64,000 bases of DNA, taken from positions 48,153,087-48,217,086 of the forward strand of contig OX344762.1 in assembly GCA_947034895.1 (NCBI GenBank), in the 5' to 3' direction. The notes under the pieces were generated by a model that saw nothing but the letters and a program-made list of their open reading frames with translations, was not told where the DNA came from and did no database searches. The DNA comes from Rhytidiadelphus loreus. Its lineage: Eukaryota > Streptophyta > Bryopsida > Hypnales > Hylocomiaceae. The translations under genes and the position numbers were made by a program. Each line of letters begins with the position of its first letter. Positions within the stretch are counted from its first letter, which is position 1. Positions 15,919 to 26,381 of the stretch are shown piece by piece.

Positions 15919-18900
15919 TCAATTGGCCGAAGCCCCAGCAGGCAACGTTTTTGTTACACGGGTTGTGCCGTTGGTTGACATCTCCAGCCGTGAGTAGGGC
16001 ACTAGCTCAAAAGGATCCACCTCAAATACTGCACCAGTTTCGGCCGTTATTCTTGCAAGGTCCTTCGTTGTAACGCAATCGTACTCAAGTAAGTGTTCAA
16101 CGACAGCATGAAGGGTTTGTTGATTCCTCTGCAGCATCTTGCCACACCTGTCAGTGGCTATGTGGTACAACTTTTGAATCTTCTTTGCAACCTCCATCTC
16201 ATGCTCGTCGCCCATGGCCAGGGAGGTTTCCGAGTCATACTTGGCGTAGACCAGCGGGCTGTCATCTGGCCCCCATCCATACTGCATCACCATCGTAGCT
16301 GCAATCTCCTCCGCATTCTCCAACTCTCCCATGGATAAATTGTTATTCTCCCCAAACGGAAGTAGCAGTCGTCCTGCAATATACGGGCCAAAACTCAACA
16401 CCAGGCTCTTTTCATAGTAGGAGCGTGTCATGGTACCCGTTTCTTGATACCCTGCTTCCAGCTTTTTCGTCAACTTGGTGAAAGCAATCCCCTCCCAGGA
16501 TGTAGGGTCAAGCCATGCCTGGTCCAGTGTGTCAAAACTCGGAAGGAGATATGCAGTCAAAGCTCGTCCAGCCGCCCAGACTGCATGCGGGAACTTGTAC
16601 TCTCGTGACCAAATAACAGGGGGATTCTCAAGTTCAATTCCTGGCCGCGTCTCGTTGAATACGTCCATAGTCTCCACTGCAGTTTCAAGATCTTCCTTCG
16701 TCAAACGCAGACCGAGCCAATTGATCAGATCTTCGTTCCACTTTACCACCAGCTTCGTCTTTTTGAACCACATAGGCATGACCTGGTTGAACGTTGCTAA
16801 CCACCCTGCCACGCTGGAGATTTCATCATCATCCACACTCTTATAGCTCACAGCATTTCCCTCTAAGGCTCGAGGCACACACTTCAGCTGGGCAGGTGTA
16901 AGACCTGCAGTCTTATCTGCTACCTCAGCCCAGTCTACGAAATCCACATGCTTGGGGTCCATAGTGTCAAGCGCCACCTTCCGCAGAATCTGCTCCCGTT
17001 CATTTACATTCGGCATTGGAAGCTGGATGGTTCGGTCCATGCGACCTGGCCGTCGCAGAGCTTCATCAATAGCAAAAGGCCGGCTGGTCGTCGCAATGAG
17101 GACCACTCCCTCTTGCGTCTCAAAACCATCAAGCTCAACAAGGAGTTGATTGATGAGTGACTCGTGATCCTGCTTCCTAGTATCAGAGGTTGCTCCCCGA
17201 ACCCCTGCAAAATGATCAAAGTCGTCCATGAAAATGATCAGCGGAGAAACCTCCCGTGCGATTTTAAAGAGCTCACGCACGTTGGATGCTCCTTGCCCCA
17301 CCCAAGCTCCACCTTCAAGCTCTGCACCTTGCAGCTCCACCATGGGGACCTTCGCTTCAGCTGCAATGGCAAATGCTAGAGTTGTTTTGCCTGTTCCTGG
17401 TCCACCAACGATGAGCACCCCTCTGGGAGGTCTGGCTCCCATTTCCTTGAACACCTTCGGGTTCCGTAAGAAGCTGATGACTTCGTTGATTTCCTCTTTC
17501 ACTGCATCAATGCCTGCAAAATCCTGAAGCTTAACTTGGGGATGCTTCACTCTCTTCATTTTATCGAACACATTCTTGATAGGATCGATCTCATCCTTCT
17601 TGTTCTCCCTGTTGATCTCCTTCTCCAGTTGTTCTTGTTTCTTTTCCTTCCACTGTGCTTCGTTCATGGCCAGCTTCCGAGGCGTGAAGGGAGCCAGCAA
17701 AAGTCCCCCAACAACAGTCACGAAGAAATAGAGGGGGATACCTACAACATAAGTACGGACTGGAAGTGAAATCCACCACGCTGGAGAACCAGTACCTTCA
17801 CCGTAACGCCCGTCGGTTTTCCTTTGCGCTTCCTGTTGCCATACCATAATATCAGTAGGCTCTGCTACTTCAGCCCCTTCTGGCAAGTCGAATCCGAGGG
17901 CAACACGCGCGCGGAGTGGTAACACTGTCTGAATTACCGGAAAACCGAACCTAACCATGATCTCCTCAAAAGTTTCAGCCAATGTCTGGAAATAATAGGG
18001 TCTAATCGTGACAAGCAAAGGGGAGTTCCATATGTCCTCCAGCACCCACCAGACGACCTTGAAGGGCAACTGAAAAAGATCCCACACGGGCCACTCTTTC
18101 AGTGGTATCCACATGAACTCAGTAGTAGTGGGAATTCCATCAACGTTCATCTTTATAAATAACGAATCAAAGCCCCCTGCTGCTTCAAGCTCTGCATTCA
18201 TAAGTGGAATGTCTACAAGATATTCACGGTCGTCGCCCTTAATAGTGAGATACATGACCCGCCGGTCATGACGTACACGAGCCTTAGCAACCAATTTCCT
18301 GGTGACGGCATGAGATGCAGCCATCGGAGACATCTCCCAGCGGTCTTCCTGTTTATTGAACCAGGTCTCGGCCATCACCCTGTCTCTTGCAACCAGAATC
18401 GCTGCCTGCTTCTCCTGGACATACTCCCGGGCTTCGTCAAGATGCTCTTGAAAATATTGCTTGGCACGTTCCTTGCTTAGGTCCCGCCAGGCCCTCGACC
18501 CCATGGCCCACTCCAATTCGGGCACCAACGCGTGTCTCTCTTGCTCCACTTCAGAAACATCCTCATCAAGTTCCATCGCTCCAAGATCAACAGGAGGTTT
18601 CACATGGCTAATGTCCGCATCTTCGTTTAAACCCAACCGATCTCTGACTAGGCTTTCGTACTGCGCTCTCAACTCGACTCCCCTTTCCTGTTCCTTCTGA
18701 ATTTTATCAAGCAGCTCCTGTGTCTGGGCATCAATTTCAAATTCAGATATCTGCCTATCATCGACAACCCCAACTGCAAGGGGTAGCAGTGCTTGCTTTC
18801 GATTGGTCTCACCAGCCACTTCCAAGTCTTTCAGAACTCTCGAAACTGTTTCAGATGTTCCAGCTTCACCCGACTCCCTCTGAAGCCATCGCTGGTACAC

Positions 18901-20178
18901 ACTTTCAAATTCAGCCTTACCCTGATCTTCAATTCTGGGAAGGTCGTCAAAAACAGTACTCTCAACCCATCTTTGCCTCTCCATCATCTCTAACTCCAAA
19001 TTTGACACCTTCTGCCAGAGCTCACCAGACCGCGTCTCAGCATTTTTGACTGACAACTCTAGAGCTTCTCTTCGCTCCCAGTTCGCATCGTCTAACTCGT
19101 CATCTAACTTCTGTAGTTCTGATTTAGTAGACAAGTACTCCTGCTCCATCTTCTCAGCCCTCTTCGAAGCGACGTCCCGCTCCTTTCTGAGTTCCTCGAT
19201 TGTAGAATTTAGCCCCAAAATCTTCTGGCCCTGCAACTGCCGCCCACCCGAATAGGTCCCGCGCACTGCCTCTTCCAGCTTCGCAAGGAAGACCGACTTC
19301 TTCGTAGAATCTCGTGCAGCTTGTTCTCCCAAAGCTTCGAGCTCTTGGAGCTTCTGGTCAATCCCAAGGGCGAACCGCAACTGTTTCTCTCTCTCAAACT
19401 TCTTCAGCTCCTCCTGCTTTTGCAATTCCTCAATTTCAGCCTCACTCAACTCGTCACCCAGCTCCTCCACTTCAGAGGCGGCCTCTTCTGCAACAGCAGG
19501 AGCTGCAACGGCAATTCCTCCTGGCCCAAACCCTACCGCTGCAATCACCACCCCCAATGCCAATGCTTTCCCCATATTTCGAGCAAATTGAGCAATACTT
19601 GCTGCGAATACAACATGGTCACCGTGGTTCAAAAAATCTCCACCATCTCTTATCTGCCTTCGATTATCATTACAACACCTCGACTCGAGAGCACCATGCG
19701 CTCGAGAGTCGCATTCTCTGGGTAAGGAACGATTGGAAAGGGAGGAACGTAACGAAGACAAAGGAGTCGACGACGACGACGAAGCACAACCTCCAGACGT
19801 CACAGAATCCCCAAACTCATCGCAATGCTTCCCCTGCGCTGAATTTTCACAAAATTCACTACTAGAGGAGCAGGAGATTCTCACCGAATTTCCCAACCTA
19901 ATGTGAGCGGACAACCCAAGGATGCTAGCTCCAAAAGCCCTATTCCGCCACACAGGCAACCCTTCACACATCCAATGCGCCCTTATCCTATCCCCATTGC
20001 TGCCAACTCCCACCGCACCATTGCGCCTCGTACAAAATGGTTGACACCGGAGCTTGCATTTCCAACTGGAATCCTTGTTCTGGGAGCTTCCCCATGAAGA
20101 ACCCCTGCTGGAGGTTCTCCTACAGAAGCTCCACAGCGACGACGCGGGGGCAGTGGCGGAGGGGCAGAGCACACTCAT
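15919..20178 (-). CDS. FTSHI5: Protease-inactive FtsH-like AAA+ protein, FTSHI5 type, chloroplast; single exon
   Basis: Member of the FtsHi group, known from the Ycf2-FtsHi motor at the inner chloroplast envelope that helps pull in preproteins and is essential in Arabidopsis. The protein has 1419 residues (Arabidopsis FTSHI5 about 1320). The N-terminus is Ser/Arg-rich like a transit peptide. A hydrophobic segment lies near 200-228, a long charged coiled-coil region follows, and a second hydrophobic segment (PLYFFVTVVGGLLLAPF) lies near 810-830. The AAA+ core has Walker A GGPGTGKTT near 920, Walker B-like IIFMDDFDHF near 985 and RRPGRMDR near 1040. In place of the zinc-protease HEXXH it reads VWAAGRALTAY near 1200, so it cannot cleave peptides. 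EIAATMVMQYGWGPDDSP is a strong FTSHI5 signature. The start is the ATG at 20178; the frame continues ten codons upstream without another ATG. No intron interrupts it. Confidence 0.93.
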   Translation of the reverse strand: MSVLCPSATAPASSLWSFCRRTSSRGSSWGSSQNKDSSWKCKLRCQPFCTRRNGAVGVGSNGDRIRAHWMCEGLPVWRNRAFGASILGLSAHIRLGNSVRISCSSSSEFCENSAQGKHCDEFGDSVTSGGCASSSSSTPLSSLRSSLSNRSLPRECDSRAHGALESRCCNDNRRQIRDGGDFLNHGDHVVFAASIAQFARNMGKALALGVVIAAVGFGPGGIAVAAPAVAEEAASEVEELGDELSEAEIEELQKQEELKKFEREKQLRFALGIDQKLQELEALGEQAARDSTKKSVFLAKLEEAVRGTYSGGRQLQGQKILGLNSTIEELRKERDVASKRAEKMEQEYLSTKSELQKLDDELDDANWERREALELSVKNAETRSGELWQKVSNLELEMMERQRWVESTVFDDLPRIEDQGKAEFESVYQRWLQRESGEAGTSETVSRVLKDLEVAGETNRKQALLPLAVGVVDDRQISEFEIDAQTQELLDKIQKEQERGVELRAQYESLVRDRLGLNEDADISHVKPPVDLGAMELDEDVSEVEQERHALVPELEWAMGSRAWRDLSKERAKQYFQEHLDEAREYVQEKQAAILVARDRVMAETWFNKQEDRWEMSPMAASHAVTRKLVAKARVRHDRRVMYLTIKGDDREYLVDIPLMNAELEAAGGFDSLFIKMNVDGIPTTTEFMWIPLKEWPVWDLFQLPFKVVWWVLEDIWNSPLLVTIRPYYFQTLAETFEEIMVRFGFPVIQTVLPLRARVALGFDLPEGAEVAEPTDIMVWQQEAQRKTDGRYGEGTGSPAWWISLPVRTYVVGIPLYFFVTVVGGLLLAPFTPRKLAMNEAQWKEKKQEQLEKEINRENKKDEIDPIKNVFDKMKRVKHPQVKLQDFAGIDAVKEEINEVISFLRNPKVFKEMGARPPRGVLIVGGPGTGKTTLAFAIAAEAKVPMVELQGAELEGGAWVGQGASNVRELFKIAREVSPLIIFMDDFDHFAGVRGATSDTRKQDHESLINQLLVELDGFETQEGVVLIATTSRPFAIDEALRRPGRMDRTIQLPMPNVNEREQILRKVALDTMDPKHVDFVDWAEVADKTAGLTPAQLKCVPRALEGNAVSYKSVDDDEISSVAGWLATFNQVMPMWFKKTKLVVKWNEDLINWLGLRLTKEDLETAVETMDVFNETRPGIELENPPVIWSREYKFPHAVWAAGRALTAYLLPSFDTLDQAWLDPTSWEGIAFTKLTKKLEAGYQETGTMTRSYYEKSLVLSFGPYIAGRLLLPFGENNNLSMGELENAEEIAATMVMQYGWGPDDSPLVYAKYDSETSLAMGDEHEMEVAKKIQKLYHIATDRCGKMLQRNQQTLHAVVEHLLEYDCVTTKDLARITAETGAVFEVDPFELVPYSRLEMSTNGTTRVTKTLPAGASAN

Positions 20179-20600
20179 CCCTGCCGACTGCTCCACAACC
20201 CCTCCCACACTACAAGAACAATCCTAGAACACTCAACAGTTCATCGACGCAACCCCCATCCTCAACGTTTGAGCAAACATCGAGTTCTTCGCCAAAGACA
20301 CAAAATTGGACACCGCAGAGAGCGTAGATCACCAATTGAAGCGCGGGGACGGTCGAAATGTGCGCAAAGAAAAGGACTATGGAAGGAAGCTCCGCAGGAA
20401 CGGCGAGATTAGTGGATATGGTGGTGGAATGCTCAGCACGGAGCGAGAACGAGTGTCTGCTAAAACCCTAAAACCTCCTGAAAGGTTCCAGTGGGAAAGG
20501 GCTCGTGCTGTGAGACTTGGCGTGCCAATGAGCGGCCTAGGATGAGGATAGGGAGACCTCGCTCGGGACTTCGACCAAGACCTGAAAGCTCATGAAAGCT
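20179..20600 (-). promoter_or_regulatory. FTSHI5 promoter/5' leader region
   Basis: GC-richer sequence just upstream of the start codon, containing an AAAACCCTAAAACC telo-box-like motif at about 20461-20474. Beyond 20600 the sequence becomes strongly AT-rich, marking the edge of the gene territory. No TATA box can be assigned with confidence. Confidence 0.35.
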
Positions 20601-21971
20601 CCTAGGGACACTTAAAACTTCCACTTTCTTCATTTTCTATTATTAGAATGATCAAATATTTATATAATCCAATTGAAAAATAAAATAATATTCTAATGCA
20701 CCAAAATATGCATCATTTGGATATCATATACAAAAGTTATGAGGAATTAAAAAAAAATTGTAAGATAATCTAATATTGTTTCTTCAACAATATATATTGA
20801 TTTAGGAGATTTAAATAACGAGAGCAGATGATTAAGTGGCACTTCCAAGCACCTAAGGTAGCATTTATGAGTCCAATGATGGGGGGTTTTAAGAGGTTTG
20901 TATTGAAGACTAGAAGTGTCTCTAGATTAATACCAATGAATAATAAGAGAATCCATGAATGGTAATCATAATCATTTAAAATGAATACAATAGTTTTCTA
21001 AAATTGGTCACAATTTTTTGATGGTATTATTGCCAACAAATACATGAGCAAGCACCTACACAAACAAAAAATGTCATTGTCACATCTCAATTGCAACTTT
21101 GATTCAAATAATGTCATATTTTTGCTTTTTACATAGGCATAACAAGTCCATTTCTAGAGTGGCCTCGATAGCTTAGAAGTTGACATTAACTCCTGATGTG
21201 CCTAAATTGTTTGAATAGACATCTTAGCATGGTTCATGTTGTGAAATTATTTTATTTTTTGTCCTCTCTCATTAACAATTGAAAAACTATTCCAAATGCT
21301 CTTGGTGTGTCTTTTGGAGGACCATATGAATAAACTATTAATTTTTAAAGTATTGACTATATGTGTACTTTGAATCAACCCTAGATTCTCATATTGAGAG
21401 GGTTCACTTTTCAAAGAAGAATCTTTATGAGTCAATTATTGTAATATGGTCAAGATTAAATTTACTTATCTCAACTCCAACTTCAATTTTTTAGACATTC
21501 GCATGATTATTCCTCTAAAAAGAATGTATACAATATATTAATATGGATTGAGGCACATGCACGATAAATGAATATGAGATATGGATATGAAAATGAATAT
21601 TGGCATTGAATATAGTACGATTTACAAATATATGTACGACATAGAAGTACAAGTGGGTACTAATTTGACGTATGGATATGGTATACGATATATTGATAGA
21701 ACATATGGATTCTACTTATAGTGGCATATCTCATATCAATTGTTACTACACTCAAACTTAGAAAAGATCTATGGATGAGGATATGAGAAATAAATTTTTT
21801 AAATTTTAGCTTTATAACTATAGCCTCATCTTAGTAAATAGAAATTTCCACTTTGATTAGGTGTATTGAAAAAATGTTTGCATATCCTTATAGTTGTAGA
21901 TAGTCAATATACAAAGCACGATTACATGCTTCTTTTTTAGGTTTTAAAAGGGAATATACACATTTACAAGA
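20601..21971. other. AT-rich spacer, no gene seen
   Basis: No gene, RNA gene or intact transposon recognised. The run at 21540-21720 is rich in repeated ATATGGATATGAATATG-like words, a degenerate low-complexity tract. Confidence 0.5.
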
Positions 21972-22217
21972 ATGGGCAATTTTGTTAAAATGGCGGTATT
22001 CCATTGGCATTTGTACATGAAGGAACGGAAATTGAAGTGTTCAAAGGCACCTATTCATCTCATATCAAGCATCGATTGTGTCCCATGCGTGCTCAAATCA
22101 CCACTTGTTTACGTATGGCATTGTCTCCACCATTTTCTTCCGCAAGATCTCATGCCCTAGTTGGTCCCTTGAACCACCATTTTAATGGAATACCGCCATT
22201 TTAACAAAATTGCCCAT
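21972..22217. mobile_element. 246-bp MITE with perfect 34-bp terminal inverted repeats
   Basis: The ends 21972-22005 and 22184-22217 are exact reverse complements over 34 bp, beginning ATGGGCAATTTTGTTAAAAT. A possible 4-bp target duplication AAGA flanks it (21968-21971, 22218-22221). The interior has an open frame overlapping the left end, but no transposase motif, so this is a non-autonomous element. Perfect ends suggest it inserted recently. The superfamily is not assigned. Confidence 0.85.
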
Positions 22218-24579
22218 AAGATTCAAATGCTTTGAGTAAAAATATTGAATTTGAAAGAATTTTAGTCATCTAAAATGATATAAGGTTGGAGAAAAAATTA
22301 GCAATTTTACAAAGGTCGTGTAATTTTTGTCAATTTTCAATTTTTTGACAATATTGATGATGATGATTTATTTTTTTTTAAATTTGTTGGGTCAATTATG
22401 TGCATCATGAATTCTAGTCTTTCAACAAAACTATTGAAATGAAAAATGCATTATATGGCCATGAAATATAAATTGAATGCATTGCTCAATTCTACAAATG
22501 TTTTAAATGCAAGGACATTAAGATGTAACAATGGTCCATATTGCAACCCATACTCTCTTTACACTAGTAGAAAGCCTTGTTTAATTGGATGTTCCTGCGT
22601 CAAAGTTGACGGATTTTCTTAAGCATCCAATGTAACATCTTCATGTGTTTATGTCAACAATGACATCTAATGTAGCATAAACTTTGATGGTCCCATATAG
22701 TATGTTGCACACTACAATTTTTGTTTTTCTCCTTTTGGATTTTGTCCATTGATGCTTATAGTACGGTTGTTTGAATGAAAATGTTTCAAAATTGTGCTCA
22801 ATTTTGTCAATTACTGTAAATGGTTGAGCCTATTTTTTCTAAACAAGAATAGTTAATTTAAAACATCATTAATCTAGTTGATGTATATAAGGACATAATA
22901 TCTCAAGTATCATGACTTTGGAAGTATTAACAGTTTTAAGGGGATATGTGACAATCAATTTGTCTAATGAGGGGAAGACACTAGTTCATGGTGTAGATTA
23001 GCTACCATAGTTACTTTCAAAATCCATGAAAAATTGTCTATCTCCCTCTCATTGGAGAGATATGAGCTCAAAATTCTACCTTGTGCTTTGGATTCTTCAA
23101 GGTGAATCTTTGAATGATAGTGCACCAATTTCGAAAATGCTCCCAAGGTGCATAAAGTGCTCAATTTGCATTAGATTGGCACAAGAATATTCTTTTGGTA
23201 CCCCCAAGGGTGCACCCAAATTTGCACTAGAATCATCCCCATTTTACCACAACTACTTCATGACCTTCATCAAATATCCAATATAATCCTTCCTTCAATT
23301 TTTTTATATAACACACGTTTGAAAAAAAATTAAAAAAATATGTTTCTTCAAGCTCTTCGGAAGTAACTTAAGGTTCTAAAAATCTAAGTGAAATACAAAA
23401 TTTTAAAAAATAACATAAAATAGTTCAGAAATAAAAAATACAATCCTTGAAATTGTAAAGATTTATATTGTTATTTTTTTAAATGGTCTCAATTGTCTTA
23501 TCAATGATTTTTCTAAAATTAATGTGCTTGATGTAGATATTGTGACAAAAAACTCTTTTAGTGTAAAGTTTCTCATGTAGTTCATGTAGAAATGTTTTCA
23601 ACATTTAAGAAAATATTTATGTACCTTGGATAGCCCCAATTGGTTTAAAAATAAATTCCATCCCAAATTCAATTTGTGTTTCATACTAGGAATTTTTTAG
23701 AGTTCTTAAAACAATGCAAAGCAATGCATTGTACAAGAAAATTCATAATACTTTGCAAACACCTTTCATAGGCTAGTTACATCATTTAGTCCTCATTGCA
23801 TTGTTAAGATGTCCCTTTTGAGTGGATAGTCACTAAAAGGGACGCCATAAATCCAACCCTTGAGCCCCCCAATTTAAGTAAAACTTTTCTATATATTTTT
23901 TATTACCTCTATCCATCCATCCAAAATAAAATAAAATATTCATTTTTCATTCATCCCTAGATCATAAATCTTTTTTGAATGCATATTTGGTAAAAATTGA
24001 AAATAGAATTTGCAACCATACGCAATATCCACATGTCGTGTTCATATATATTGTATATCATACCCATATGTTATACAATATCCAATGTCAATATTCATAT
24101 CCATATCTTGTATTTTAATGCCATGCTCTTGCCCATGTGCATCCATATCCATCCATATCAACATATAAGTGAATCATGTATCTAAAGGGGATAAAAATTG
24201 TATTTTGTGAAGGAGTCTTGTTTATTTGTTTTAGATTTTTTTTTTAATACTTGGAAGATAGGCAAGCAAACGCTTCTCAAGAAATAGAGTCAAGCTCTTG
24301 TTGCAAGAGGTCCAAGATCCAATGTAGAAATGCTTGAAAATACCTTATTGAACAATGTATTTGTCATGGACAATATCACTTCCAAAGTTATTGGTCCATG
24401 CTATTGCTTCACCACTTCTTCTCTACCACATATTTAGATTTCCCCTAAAAAATAAGGTTCAATAGATGCTAATAACAAAAATATCCAACAACATTTTTTT
24501 TCCTACACAATTTTTTAGAATAAATAATTTTCCATAAAAATTTTGACATCTATTTTTAGAAGCATCTTCCACCAAAGCT
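22218..24579. other. AT-rich spacer, no gene seen
   Basis: No supported gene. A CACTAGTAGAAAG run at 22562-22574 resembles a CACTA-transposon end but has no partner nearby. The frame at 23026-23286 shows no family resemblance. Confidence 0.45.
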
Positions 24580-25348
24580 AAGGTAAGTGAACCCATTGTG
24601 GACCAAATGGAAGCAAGCTCATTGTGAGCAAATTTACATTAACCCCTAAATGCCCAAGGCATGTTTTGAGCTTCTTAGAATTTGGTCTAAATTGAACAAA
24701 ATTTCAACATTTTGATAAGTTGTATCAATTTTTTTTGAATTGTAACCGTACAAATTCAAACTAGACATGTTAGAGATCTCATAGGAAAAAACAACAACAA
24801 CAATATCACTTATGGAGTGAAAGATTATAATGTTTGACCACGAGGGTGTTAAAATTGCAAAAGTGATGTGAAGTCTTTCAATCCTCTTTTCACAACTCAA
24901 ATCTAAAAAGTTGGTGACCAAAAATATATGAGGTTAAAGGAACTAGTAACATGTGTGACCCCAATCAATTTATGGCTTCTCAAAATCTACTCTATAATTT
25001 TTTTAAGTGAATTTTGAATGTGATTTTTTCTCCAAGATCTAGTGTATTTGAGACTCATTTCGAAGAGCTCTTAACACTACAAGACCGAAGCCAAGATTGC
25101 AATGGGTACCCTTGCACAAAATCTTGAATAGAAAAATCACTATCATTTATTTTCAAGATTGGATTTTTGATGCTAAAACTAGATTTCAAGAAGAACTTAA
25201 AAAAATATATAAACTACTAAAAATTACAACTTGGTTAGGTTTTATTTAACTTCAAAGTTTTGCAAACACCGGATTTTGATGACTGGGGCATGTAGGGGTT
25301 AAGGTACGCCACCATAACAGTTTTGTCCGCAATGCGCTCATTTACCTT
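24580..25348. mobile_element. ~770-bp element with foldback-family ends
   Basis: The left arm 24580-24654 begins AAGGTAAGTGAACCCATTG and ends near AACCCCTAAATGCC. The right arm 25287-25348 is its diverged reverse complement and ends TTTACCTT. GCT flanks both sides (24577-24579, 25349-25351), compatible with a 3-bp target duplication. The arms match the foldback elements at 8151-8309 and 33615-33685. The ~630-bp interior has no recognisable transposase. Confidence 0.6.
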
Positions 25349-26378
25349 GCTTCATACCTGGGTATGGTATAAGCTTACTGAGTCAGGAAAAAAGGACACA
25401 AATTGTTGCTCATAAATTGTTTGCGAGCCTGTATTCAGCTTGGCATGTATGGCAGAGGCCATCCATTCATTATTGACGCACACCTGCTGAAGCTATATTG
25501 GCCACGGCATGAACATTATTGGCAGTCAGGAGACCCAGCCAGCATCTTGCTCCTCTCAGACAGTCACATGAAAAGAACTCACCCTAACTTATGTAGCTCA
25601 CTGATCAATGGAGTCGCCAATCATGGCAAGCAACTCACTCTCATCATTGGTCATCAAACTTACACACAACCACACAACAAAAAGAATCGACTAAACAAAC
25701 ACGCCCAAAATGAACAAACCATATCGATCTTCAACAGACCCTCAAAATCAAACTCAAGTTCAAAACAACAACAAATTGAATTCAAGAAAAAACAAACAGA
25801 GTTCGAACTGAAGCTCAAATTATTACATCCAGATTCCAGAAGGAGCCTTCAATTCTCATGCTGAAGTACAAGACTAGTATGTGAGTCAATCATGTTGTAA
25901 CTCCCTGTAAGTTGAAGAGGTGCTGCAGATTGATGATTAATGAAAGTTTTTTCTTTTTTTCTTTTTTTCTTTTTTTTCATTTTTTTTTGAGACAGTTGAT
26001 CAATGGAAGCTTTCAATCCTTCTTAAACCTTCTTTTGTAGGGTATCAATTGAAACAATGGAGAAAAGTTTTGTGAGTTTTCCTGTTAATAACAGTACTGA
26101 TAGCAAATGGGTCGTTCATTGATTCATCTTGGTTATTTCATCACGTGTTCTTAACTGTACATACATTGAAACAGAATTCTCAGATTTGGTTTCTGGATTT
26201 TTCATGTTTGAAATACTGTACTTCAAGTTTGAATCTGGGGTTTTCATCATACTGGTCTTTAGGGAAGGCTTCCTTAAACTGACACTCGCCCAAAAAATTC
26301 GCCCAAAAAATGTAGAAAATGAGACTGTGTATTTAATTTGGAGAATGTAGACCTGAAGTCTTATTACGCCATCAACCA
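25349..26378. other. Spacer with a polypyrimidine tract
   Basis: Contains an interrupted CTTTTTTT tract at about 25946-25990. An open frame at 25403-25864 turns into Lys/Gln/Asn-rich low-complexity sequence and has no recognisable domain. No gene is called. Confidence 0.4.
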
Positions 26379-26381
26379 TTA

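Noticed and set aside
19314..19865. 183-codon plus-strand frame antisense to FTSHI5
   Set aside because: It is the complement of the coiled-coil and N-terminal coding region and shows only Pro/Ser/Gln-rich shadow composition.
20179..20208. Upstream extension of FTSHI5 by ten codons
   Set aside because: The extended frame begins at GTG; the first ATG is at 20178 and is followed by a transit-like sequence.
22562..22574. CACTAGTAGAAAG, a possible CACTA end
   Set aside because: No opposite end or 3-bp duplication nearby; not enough for a transposon call.
25403..25864. 153-codon plus-strand frame
   Set aside because: No domain, and the second half is low-complexity Lys/Gln/Asn-rich sequence; insufficient support for a gene.
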